Positions 25,885-36,326 of a stretch of 64,000 nucleotides of DNA are shown here, piece by piece. This DNA is from Taenia hydatigena (lineage: Eukaryota; Platyhelminthes; Cestoda; Cyclophyllidea; Taeniidae). The stretch covers positions 7,180,587-7,244,586 of the forward strand of contig JADWOT020000010.1 in NCBI GenBank assembly GCA_036345935.2, in the 5' to 3' direction. The notes beneath the pieces were generated by a model, which ran no database searches, had not been told where the DNA came from, and worked only from the letters and a program-made list of their open reading frames with translations. A program made the position numbers and the translations under genes. The number at the start of each line of letters is the position of its first letter. The stretch's first letter is position 1.

Positions 25885-26766
25885 AAATTATGTTTGTTTG
25901 ATCTCGCTTTAGGCTTCAGTGAATTGAATGGCCATATTGTCAGGGATGGTATGCCATCAGTCTTGTTCTCTCTTCTCGCTGAATATACGGGTTCTGCTCA
26001 AGACTTGTGCCTTCTGTTGTGTTTATGAAAGCCTTCGATCGCTACATTTTTGACATCGGAAAGCAAATCCGACTCCATAGGATTGCCAGCCTGATTTATA
26101 CCGCTTAGGATAAACAGCCGCGCGCTAGAAGTGTGTTTGTTGCTGATAAAGGAGCTTCTGACAGCCCATTACGGGAGGGCTAAGAATGTTGTTCGCCTTC
26201 GGCATCTACCCCATCCCCATGTTCAACAAGAAAGTTTTTAACGAATGGAGCGATTCAAGCCGTGAAGAGCCTAAAAAGTTTCGTTGTGGAGATTTCTCTA
26301 ATGTACCTGCTTAAGGAGACCAATGTACTAACGTCTTTTTCTTAGGGCCATACCACTGGTCAGCAAAACCTCTTACTCCAATTTTATTTTTCGAACTGGG
26401 CGAAACTTCAAGTCCAGTCGATCTGCTAAGAGGGATCACTGACGTGGTGTTCAAGCGCCATCACAGTTGCGCTGGAATCTCGATGACTAGTGCGGTTAGC
26501 TCGTAAATGTTTACCCAAACACTGAGTACGCTATGGTCGCTGACGTCGGAGGTCTACCAAGGGAGCTTCGGGGACGACGCTCGAAAGAAGAGAGGGGCAA
26601 TGCAATACATTGTGTGTTTGACTGCCGGTTTCGCTTACGGTGACTTGGATGAACATATTACCCTAGCCGAGTGTTCTGGTCTCCGCGCCGTGCCAGCAAA
26701 TGCGTCCCCTCTGAATGCCCTAGTATTACGCCTTCTTTTGCCTTCAAGGAAGTGTCAGAGTATCAC
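25885..26766 (+). mobile_element. TRIM-like element, old degenerate copy, plus orientation
   Basis: Diverged copy of the same family: a degraded 5' LTR (about 25885-26046, ending CGCTACA), a decayed primer-binding region with the following GGAAAG/TCCGACTC/ATAGG landmarks, an internal segment, a polypurine tract near 26583-26600 and a 3' LTR at 26601-26766. It sits between two better preserved copies. Confidence 0.6.
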
Positions 26767-26848
26767 GATTCTATTTAGTTCATAGTCAATTTTTCACGAA
26801 CTATTCTCACACCAGTTCTGCTTTAATTATTTTTTTAACAGGACATGC

Positions 26849-27746
26849 TGTAGTACTTTATTTGTTGGAACTACTGGTTTTGATCAGGATCACAGAGGTA
26901 GCCATATTGTCCTGGGTGCGTAAACTGACTTCCGAGCCATGTCAGCAGCTCAATTCACGCCGCCTATCGAATATATGCAATCTGCCCTTATATTCTGCCT
27001 TCTTTTGCCTTCGTGGGAGCCTCGGGACGCTACATTGGTGGCAGCGGAAAGCTGGTCCGACTCTATAGGGTTTCTATTTCGATCTCTACCACGTGTGCCA
27101 TGCCGCAGCGGTGTAAAGGAAGTGCATGTGCTACGGATGGACCGAGAACGATGTTCGCCTCCCCCATTCACCCCATCTCCGTGTTCCACAAAAAAAGCTA
27201 TTAACAACTGAAACGACACTAGCCACGGACCACTTGGGAAGTTTTGTTCTAAAGATTACCCCTAATAATCTTGCTTAAGGAGATCGGCGTGCTAACGCCT
27301 TTTTACGGGCATACTGATGGTCGGCTGAACCACTTATTCTGGGCTTTGTTCCCAAGCCACAAGAAACTCGAAGTCCAATGCACTGTCAAGAGGGATCACT
27401 GACGTTGGTGTCAAGCATCGCCTCCATCACGTCGAATGTCGGCGACTGGCATGGTTAGCTCTTGGGTGCTTCGTGCAACACTGAGTATGTTGTGATGGCT
27501 GACGCGGGAGATGTACCAAGGGGCGCGTCGGGGACGAGGCTCGAAAGAGGAGAGGGGCAATGTAGTACATTGTTTGTTGGAACTACCGGTTTCGGTCAGG
27601 AGCACAGAGGTGGCCGTACTGCCCTAGCTGCGTAGGCTGGCCTCCGGGTCATGCCAGCAGCCTATTCCCCTCTGTCCGTTGAATACATATCTACTACCCA
27701 AGCATTCTGCCTTCTTTTGACTTCGAGGAAGCCTAGGGACGCTACA
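26849..27746 (+). mobile_element. TRIM-like miniature LTR retrotransposon, complete, plus orientation
   Basis: The best copy in the window. Both LTRs are 186 bp (26849-27034 and 27561-27746), begin TGTAGTAC and end ACGCTACA. A primer-binding site, TGGTGGCAGCGG, occupies 27036-27047. A polypurine tract, AAAGAGGAGAGGGG, ends two bases before the 3' LTR. The internal region of about 526 bp has no meaningful frame. The two bases next to the ends do not show an obvious target-site duplication, so the insertion is old or recombined. Confidence 0.85.
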
Positions 27747-28375
27747 TTAACGTGCTCAAAATTAAAAACCTAACAAATAAGGACTTTAAAATCCAATATT
27801 AAAAATCATGTTTCTCAGCAAGTCGATGTATTCTGCATGAAAAGAAACTCTTAAAAGATATTGGAATTTAGAACATGCATGTAAGCCATTAGCCCTTCTG
27901 CAGGACAGAAACAATTAAATTTCTTACAAAAAAGTTTCTAAAAGAGCAAAAATGCTGCCTAATAGCTAACACCGCGTGATTAACAAAACCAAAATGCAAA
28001 AGGAGGGTCAGGAAAAAGACTCCATGTTTCTTAGTCTTATAAAAGTTCTTGTGTTAAGAAAAATACATATAAAAATTAAAAGCCCTGAACATTATAAAAT
28101 GCCTTATTAAACAAGATACAGGAAATAGGAATACGCTAGTGAGAGTCAAATTTGATTCTTAAGAGGAGATGAAAGTTGACTACTATTAGTGTCTGTGTTG
28201 CTATCAGCCTATTGTCTATGCTGCAAAGCTAAATTAAAACTTGCATATGAATACTTAAATTCCATATGAAAAAACATAAAGCTACCATGGTATGTTGATG
28301 ATGATGTTTACATTTCAAAGGGATAGCCCAAACTTCTTCACAAGCCCCAAACAGCATTCGTTGAGCCGCGGTGCA
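27747..28375. other. Short AT-rich intergenic stretch, putative promoter side of TFIIA copy A
   Basis: About 600 bp upstream of the first coding exon of the plus-strand TFIIA gene. No TATA box or other element can be assigned with confidence. Confidence 0.4.
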
Positions 28376-31300
28376 ATGGCCAATGTGGTAAGTAGTCCCA
28401 TCCACAACTCCTTATCGGCTATTTTTCTAGGCAGGTTTTTATAATGGCGTCATCAATGATGTAATCGAAGGCATGAAGGAGACCTTCATGCAGGAAGGTC
28501 TCGATTTGGACTTGTTGGAACAACTGCGAAAGGTACTCTCCATTGTTTCTATCACTATATTCTCCATCTCTGCCCATAGTTGTGGTCGTCCAAGCTGGCT
28601 GAAACTCACGTGGCTGATCCAGAGCCCGTTGCTCAACCGGTAGTTCACTACACGCAACGCCTACAAGCTACACAGTTTCAGGTAGGCTTGAATACCAACG
28701 ATGATGAAACGATGACATGTTGTCGTCTGTTTGTCTATTCGTCCACTCTTTTTTTCGTATGAATCCTTGGTTATAAGAGTAGCTAGATTGTTGTTTAGTA
28801 TGCGTGATGTATTTGTCTGGTGGTGGTTGCAGCAGACGTGCGTGGGTCAACAGGGAATGCCAATTTCCATTTCGCGGCTGCCCATCCAGCCAAACTCGCT
28901 GGCCGGAGTCAGTGGTGGTGGTGGGATACGTACGCTTGCGCCAATCGCGCGTCCAAACGCACCTCTGACGATATCCGCGGCGACGCCAGCAACAGGCCTG
29001 GTGTTGCGTCCCGCCGTCGGTGCATCCGTACAAGCATCTGGAACCACAGCAGGTAGGCCGCCGATTGTGCTCGCGGCGGCACTAAATCCACAGGCGGCTG
29101 GAGTGCAGCCGCGTCTTGCCAATCCCCTTGCTGGCATCGCCATTCGTGCGCCGTTGCAGGCCTCTGGACCTGGTCAGCCCGGTACGGCCACCACTGCCAC
29201 TATCATAGGACAACCCACAATGGCCAGTGTCAATGGTGTTCCTGCTATTTCCGGTGAGTACACTTCATTTTTATTCACCGCATCTTCCTCGACTTCTTTT
29301 CTACTCTCCTACCTATCTTCATCGCACCTACTTACGTTGTCAGTGAGACGTTGCATGCACCGCCGTCTAGGTCGCACTTATTTTTAGTGTTTTAATAAAA
29401 TGGACGACACGTACGGTGGTAAGCTTGTTGTTGGATTGGGAATGCGTACTATTTACAGGTCTGCGTAATGGACCGCTGGGGAGGTGTGTAGGCCGCGCAG
29501 CCATTCATGCTTTTGGAAGATGAAGTCAATGACGTAATTTGGAATGGATGAATAAAGCTAAGTGGGTAAATTCTCTGTGTTGCCCCACATTAGTGATGTG
29601 GCAAAGGAGATGAATTAATGATTTCACTCCTTCCATTTTGTGTTCACACGCTAATGTGGCTCATTGAACCAAAGCAACAAATGCGGTGGATATGGGGCGA
29701 AAATTAAGTGCCCTGGATTAGGTTTCACCGTCGAAAAACGCTAAATGAGTGTGTGCTTGTGCGTGCGAAATGGGGACAACATGAGCGCCTTTCTCCCGCT
29801 GTGCGCCATTGCAAATGCGGTGACTAGCACACGTGTGAATTGCACACTGCATGTAAAGTGTGGTGAGGTCTTAGCTGCGAGGTGGAAGGAGGTAGTTGCA
29901 GCTAGATCAGTGAGATAGGTGGTGATGTTCGATGCTGCCAATGTGGTGGGGTGGGAAGAGGAGTTTGATGTTCCTGATGTGACTGGTGGCATGAGGTTAT
30001 GTGCTTGGTTGCAGAACGAACAAGGGGAATGACACTCATTTGTTTGCATCATGCATTATAACTACAGTGTATAGTTTGCTATGTAGGGCATCGGTGCTGT
30101 GGAAGGTGAAGATGTGTTTTGTCCATCGTGTTGATGGGAGGTGATTGCAAACAACGATTCGATCGCGTTGCTGGTAGGAGTGGAAATAGAATTAGTTGGG
30201 TAGGTTTCCTACTTGACGGAGGAGGTGATTAGATTGGATGTGGATTTGGGTGAGCAGTGAAGATAGGGACTGAATTAGTGTGACCGGTATGTCACTTGCC
30301 TGGAGGGGGGAAGTTTTGCTTACTTTATATTTGTGAATGGGATAGGCGAACTTTTAGTTTTGATTGATGTGCAAGTTCAAGTGGTAGGGTCTGTTGTCGC
30401 GAGATGAGTAAATGTGGGCGTGTAATTGTATTGGTTAAGAGCGTCGACCTCGAAAGTGACAGTGGGGGGTGATGTGTTAGCAATATTTTCTGTTGCTCTC
30501 AACTGACAGGTCAGAACGTGCAGATTCTGCAATTGGGTCAGCAAACCTTCATGGTGCCTGTGCAGTTCCGTCAGCCACTAGGCTCCGCGGCTACGACGAC
30601 GCAGCAGTTGCAAGACGCTACTGGCAGCACTACTACCGCCACCATCCTTACTACAGCAGCACCACAGCAGGCCCAACAGCAGTCTTTCAATCGGGTATGT
30701 TTTCCGCTCCCATCACTCTCTTACCTCGTGTTTTTAGTGTCGTTGCTCGTGCATGCTAATTGGTGAACTGGCCGGCGTTTGTAGACACAAGTGGATGGCG
30801 TGGGAGACAGCGACTTTGATAACGACGACGATGATGTGGAAGTGGTGGAGCCTTACTCGGTGGATACACCGTCGTTGCGAGCACCAATGAGCGTGACTAC
30901 TCCTCACTCTGTGTTCAGCCGCACGCCGGGCAGTGCAGTGCAATCAGTGAAGGGTGGAAATAGTACTGATGTGGGAGGAGGCGGTGAGTCTGCAATGACT
31001 ACTACTCCTGGCGGCGGTAGTGGTAATGGCGAGGGCGAAAGTGATGATGACGAGGCAGACATGGTGGTAGCGACGCCTGGTGTGATTGGGTCGATACCCA
31101 CTCCGAATCCTGCTTCTGTGGTTACTGCTGCCTCTATAACCCCTGCCACACCTCATACCATGCCCACCAGCACTACCACTTCTACAGCTGTCACACATGC
31201 AAGCACTTCTACAACTGCTAAACGTTCCCATGACACCATCACCCCTGGTGGAGGTAGTGGCCTCCCTCGCGATCGCTTGGCTAAACGACCTCGCATTTCT

Positions 31301-32143
31301 GCACTTGTTGGCAAGGAGTTTCGAGAGTTCGATGACGAACTAGATGATGACCTTGCAGACGACGAAGAGGAGGATGAGGAGGTAGACGTGGATGATGAGG
31401 AAGAAGAGGAATTTGGCTCTGCGGCTACCATGGCGCCATCGGGACAACGGTGCGTAGCTGTTGGATAGAGACTTCCTAGATGCGGCTTGATGTTTGTGTT
31501 GCTATTTATGTGTGGCTGATTGGTCTTGCTTCCCTTCTGGCAGGTTGGAGATGCCTGCGGCACCTGCGACTGCAGAGGAGGCCGTGATGGGTGGGCGTTC
31601 GTCCTCAAGATGGAAGCAGAAGATGCCCACAGCAGTGGCCAGTGCTGGATGGCAGAATGCGAAGACTGGTGGTGGCGGCGAGGACGACCACATTCCCGAC
31701 CTACCGCCACCACTGCCTTCGCCACCGCTACCATCGGCCAACGGTGGCAACGAGATGAGTGGTGGGGGTGGCATTGGAACGGAAGGAGATGTGGAAGGGA
31801 CGGATGGAAAAGGGACGGGGTTAGCGGAGGAAGATGAGGAAGAGGAGGAGCCGCTCAACTCTGGCGACGATGTTACCGACGAGGAATTAGAGTCCCTCTT
31901 TGAGTCAGATAACCTCGTTGTGTGTCAGTACGAGAAGGTGGGTACGCAGCAGCGCCTACCTCGCTGGGTTTTATTCACTGTTTGTGTTTATATCTTGGTC
32001 TTATTCACTTGGAGGCTTTTTTTCGGTGCATATAGGTGAGCCATTCGCGATCCAAGTGGCGTTTCTGGATGCGTGATGGAATAATGAAGATTAGGGGGCG
32101 TGAACACCTCTTTCAGAAGCTGTTTGCGGAGGTTGATTGGTAA
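28376..32143 (+). CDS. GTF2A1: TFIIA alpha/beta precursor (TFIIA large subunit), copy A
   Basis: Encodes the precursor cut into the alpha and beta subunits of TFIIA, which joins TBP at core promoters. Exons: 28376-28387 (codes only MANV), 28431-28532, 28580-28681, 28833-29253, 30510-30694, 30785-31449, 31544-31937, 32036-32143; all splice phases agree, giving 662 residues. The N-terminal helical domain (exons 2-3: GFYNGVINDVIE, LWSSKLAETHV) matches TFIIA-alpha. Exon 4-5 is an Ala/Gly/Gln-rich linker. Exon 6 opens with QVDG, the known Taspase-1 cleavage motif, followed by acidic runs. Exon 7 ends with PLNS..DDV.DEE and DNLVVCQYEK, and exon 8 gives SRSKWRFWMRDGIMKIRGRE and ends VDW, the conserved beta-barrel tail. 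Much longer than the vertebrate protein (about 376) because of low-complexity insertions. A second copy lies inverted at 36327-40557. Confidence 0.93.
28431..32143 (+). repeat. Left arm of the TFIIA inverted duplication
   Basis: Exons 2-8 and their introns match, in reverse complement, the arm at 36327-40502. Homology seems to begin at or just upstream of exon 2, since the first exon and intron 1 differ, and to fade shortly after the stop codon. Intron sequences, notably intron 3 and parts of intron 4 (29.7-30.1 kb versus 38.9-39.3 kb), are also conserved, so the copies arose from genomic DNA and not by retrocopying. Confidence 0.85.
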
Positions 32144-34579
32144 TTTACTCCATGCCTTTCACTCACATCTCTCCCCATTTCCTTTTACTGTGGCCTTGTC
32201 TGTGAGAGTTGGTTGATGAGTTCTTAATTTTACTGACAGTTAGTGGTTACCTTTGTAGGTTACTCGTTCCCCCCTAGCAGCGCGCTTGCTCTGTGAGGTG
32301 TGCACAAGGCCGTGTGTTTTTGGGGAAGATGTCTTTCATTGAGGTGGAGGAGAGCGAGGATAGATGTGCTTGTTGATCGGAAGGTGGGAGGTTTGGCGTA
32401 ACCAAGCGAGTCGGTGTCTTCAACATCTCCTCTTTCTCGTTGTAAATAGTCAAAGGGCGCATTATTACTTTCTCACTCACCTTTATTCATGCTTCCTTCC
32501 ACCACCTCACCATTCAGCCTTCTCGTAATCGTGAAGTTTGCTCTCTATACTTGCGCCTCTAAGCTCTACTACCGTTTCTTTGGCCTCTCTTTTAGCCCTC
32601 TCCCTCCCCCCCCACCCTATCCGCTCTAAATATTGCAATCATTCTTATTGCTCACTTTTCTTTGTGTCATTGCTATGTAGTAGTGATTAGGTCTTCAACG
32701 TTAATGCTGTTCTTAGGCTTGAAATGTTCTCTATTCCCTGTAGTTGGATTGGTTTACAACCACTAGAGATCGGGCACGCGGTGAAGGCCATGTACTTCGG
32801 TCTTCTTTATTAACCGTCTTGTTTACCTATGTGAGGTTGTTTTTGCTAACCGGTGGCGTCTAGGACAGAGTTCAAGCTGGGAAGTGGATGCGTCTTTCTG
32901 CGCTCACTTCAGCCCTTATTTATTTTAACCTCCCAATATACCTGAGCGTCAACAGTCTTCGAAAAAACTTGTTTGCAAGTAAAGAGGCCCTATTGTTCAT
33001 GCGATTGAGCGGCTTTGAGGCTGTGAAATACTACCAAGGGAATACGGAGGAGAATAGTGAAACAACCCAAGGTGGGTTACGAGATCCTCCTACGGGTAGG
33101 GTTTGATTTAATAAAGTATGGGATCCTGTAACACGAAGGAGAGGACTTTGGCCTGACTAAACCATCAGTACTGGATATCGCTCAAGGGATAAGTATGAGG
33201 GTTTCATATGCAAATTTGAGCTGATGCACAGTATTCACGGCGTTTTCAGCATTCCTTGTGCGGTGGGTGTCTCAGAATTATGGCATAGGTCCGATCTCCG
33301 CAGCCTTAAGATGAGCTGCCCTTGAGGTGACCTCTATTACAGCTTTCCTGAGTGACGATGGAAGTGGCAAACCTCAAGCACTGCCAAAGCGCGTTCTTCC
33401 AACTTCAATTCCAAACTAGTCTTGATTGTGTAGATCTTCCTCATTCTGGTTAAGGAGGTGGGGCGGTGCTTCACTCAGTACTCCATCGCTGGACTCAAGA
33501 GGTTTAAACCATACACACATTCTCCAAATATTCAATAAACTTTTTCCCAAGAATATCACAGTGGAAATCGAGTTGGAAACAGTAGAGAAAACACCCGTTT
33601 CAATTGGCATTTTGCTGTATGCGGTTCCAACATACCAAACAATCGGTTCAATTAAGACTGCATGATTTTATTCCACCACCTGGGAGGGGAAGTGTTGGGA
33701 AAGCAATTGATGTTCTTTCAAAAATTGTATAAAATTACCTAATCAGTCGAACCAGGCGTCCATACTTCGCATGAACAAATTGGCGAGCGCAATTCCTCCG
33801 CCAGTCAATGTGACAGACGATTAGAACATTTGTAAATTCCAAAATCCTGTATCGTCTTAACTCTCCTTCCTTTTCTGGCGACTATGCAGTCTTATCTAAG
33901 TCTTTCGATTCAGTTGGCTGGCCTTTGTTCGTCACTAGCTTGCGATTTCACCAAGAACTTTTGGACAGTTAAGAAATGAGTAAACAGGAGCTAGAATCTT
34001 CAATATGAGCGTCTACTTCATCGACTGAGCGGACGTAGTCCCTAGATGACAGCTGGAAAAACGGAGTGATCTGCCCTGATTAGCCTTGGCCTTAGTGTCG
34101 ATATTAGCACAGTGAGATATATCCACATCAAGGTAGGCAGTCATGGGGAGATCAACGAAAGCACTAATCGTGAAACACATCCGGAGTGGTGGAACACATG
34201 GACACTTCTAGGATATTGAACAAAGATCTCCTTGATAGGTGTCACTCAACCTCAGCAGTTCCACAAGTACCAACGACTGAAATCTGGCATCTACACCGAA
34301 ATATGGTGACCCATGGTAGATCAGAAAATCAGAAAATGCCCCTTTGCATGGTATCTGATTGGACGTGGGAAAAGGCGAGTATGTTGTGTATCACTGAAAA
34401 TTTACATATGCACTGTAATTACAGCACACAAAAGATTTCGCAAACAGGAAACCCACTTGGTAATTGTATACATTCAAAAGACCAGCTGGCGATAAATCTG
34501 TTTGTGTACATTATGAAAATCAGCAAAATTATTTCAAGAGCTGTACATTAAAGCAAGGAGAGGGAAAGCAGGATCTGAA
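32144..34579. other. Spacer between TFIIA copy A and LAMTOR4
   Basis: About 2.4 kb with only short open frames and no recognised feature. Part of the first kb may be 3' untranslated sequence of copy A. No clear AATAAA follows the stop closely. Confidence 0.4.
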
Positions 34580-34982
34580 TTAGACATTAACGGGCATATG
34601 AGAGGAGCGTATTCCTCGTCGATCCTCATACGAATCCGAAAAGGATAGTTGCTTCTTGATCACATACACGACACCTCCCACAATGGTCATGACATAAGCG
34701 TGTCTAGAGCAAACAACTAGAGCCAAGATGTAGGCAATATCAAAATAAGGGTAACCTACTTGTTAACCGCTTAAAGGGATTCTCTCGGCAAGCCGATGGA
34801 CCCTCCAGAGTCATATACTCAGCAAGGTGGCGAGCCAATTCAAGAAATTTCGGCGCTAACTCAGTGTCACCGAATAAGTCACCAGCGGAGTAGACAATTC
34901 CTCCGTCGAAGCCGATTGCTAGAGTTCCCAACCATCCCGGAATTTGCTGAGCGAGGTTAGCGGCAGTTGACGCGGCGCTCAT
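34580..34982 (-). CDS. LAMTOR4: Ragulator complex subunit LAMTOR4
   Basis: Small roadblock-type subunit of Ragulator, which anchors Rag GTPases and mTORC1 on lysosomes. Two coding exons: 34982-34760 (ATG at 34982) and 34716-34580, split by a 43-bp intron with a GTAGGT donor (phase 1) and CTCTAG acceptor. The 119-residue product aligns along the family: IPGWLGTLAI, then GGIVYSAGDLFGD, then NPFKRLT joined to IVCSRHAYVMTI across the splice, then GGVVYVIKKQ, and a C-terminus ending PVNV, compared with the family's PIDV-type end. Slightly longer than the about 99-residue vertebrate protein, mainly in the C-terminal part. It sits in the spacer of the TFIIA inverted duplication. Recognition is by motif, not by a search. 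Confidence 0.82.
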
Positions 34983-36326
34983 GATCTCGCAATCTAGTAA
35001 AAAGAGAATTGCACGAAAGCTAAAAAGAGTTGGCAATTTCGTATTATTTGCGCCTACAATTTCAAAAAGTCATTTATTGACAACGAAGAACTTCAACCAG
35101 ACAAAAATTTACCAGCAAAGCGATCATAGCACTCACATCATAACACCTTACAAAAATATTTCAGTATAACGCGGAGATTATACAAAGCTACAGTATTACA
35201 TAACATTAAGAAATAAATACCGGGTAAAGAATCAGCAACCCCTCGACTAACCGGCAATCACAACTCAGCCTGGGCCAGGCAGTCAAAATTATTTTGACCA
35301 ATCACAGATGCGAAAAACTAATTAGCAAATGAAAAATAAGTGACGTTAATTTTTCATGCAGACTATTTCAATATTAACGCATCTCTTTTAGGTTAAAATT
35401 TTCTAGTGCCTCAAATCAGCATAAAATAACTCGATTTTAAACGAAAAACAAAGGTAACCTAGGCGAGTATTTCCAACGATTTCGCCACCCTCAACTCCTG
35501 AGTCCCTAAGGTATATGCAAACCAGGTAATTGGGGGATACCATTTGCCCTGACATCAACAAAACACAGACGACTTAAGTTACCAGTGTCGAAAACAGCAG
35601 TTTACTCGAAACCCACCACAAGCTACTCCAAAACCAACCATCCCGGCATGAAGCGGGTCGCCATAAACACTCAGCCACCGTGCAGTAGCGAGATGCCCCA
35701 AATCACAACAAAATACCACAAGCAAAGAGAATAAAGAGATAAACATCAGAAATGGCAGTATGCAAATCTTGTACAGGTAACGCGTAAACAGCTGGAGCGA
35801 CAATAGCATATTTTTTATGGATAGGCAGTATTCACTACCGATGTGGAATGGAAAGGATAAGGGCAAAAGGGAGGAGAAGAGAACGAGTACAAATCACGAT
35901 CCCACGAAGCCTGGAAAGTGAAGGCTACAGGTGGCTGCAAACATGAGCGTTCGCAATTTCTGCCTATTTACAAAGAGAAAGAAGACACATCGAAGGCACC
36001 GACTTGCCTCCTCCTCCTCCCGCTAAACCGCCGGGCTTCCATCCACTAACACAACGAACCCCGCTCTCTTTCCCTTCCTCAATGAAAGACGTTTTCTCAT
36101 GTGCCACAGCCCTGCGCACTTCACAGAGCAGGCACACTGTTGGCGGGAACGATCAGCCTACAAAGGCAATCAACCAAACGTCAATCAAATTATTAACCAA
36201 TCGATCAACCGTATAATCAAGTCCCCCACTCAAATGTCACAGGCGCGGCTGCACTAACGCACAGAATTTATATAGCAACAGACGAAAGGAGATATGCGTA
36301 AAGGATGTGGAGAAAAACAGAGTAAA
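34983..36326. other. Spacer between LAMTOR4 and TFIIA copy B
   Basis: Includes the upstream region of LAMTOR4 and the 3' flank of TFIIA copy B. A minus-strand hydrophobic frame at 35579-35866 is listed separately. Confidence 0.4.
35579..35866 (-). CDS. Hypothetical hydrophobic frame, possible first exon of a membrane protein
   Basis: A 95-codon minus-strand frame with one strong hydrophobic segment (ILPFLMFISLFSLLVVF) and then ATARWLSVYGDPLHAGMVGFGVACGG. The pattern of a first membrane helix followed by W and a Gly/Cys motif loosely recalls four-helix claudin/PMP22-like proteins. Possible donors occur at its end (GAGTAAAC, CTGGTAACT). No further exon with more membrane helices was found, so this may be chance. 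Confidence 0.22.
   Translation of the reverse strand: MPLSFPFHIGSEYCLSIKNMLLSLQLFTRYLYKICILPFLMFISLFSLLVVFCCDLGHLATARWLSVYGDPLHAGMVGFGVACGGFRVNCCFRHW

Noticed and set aside
28909..29143. Minus-strand frames opposite TFIIA exon 4, and the similar ones at 39783-40088
   Set aside because: Antisense shadows of Ala/Gly-rich GC-rich coding exons.
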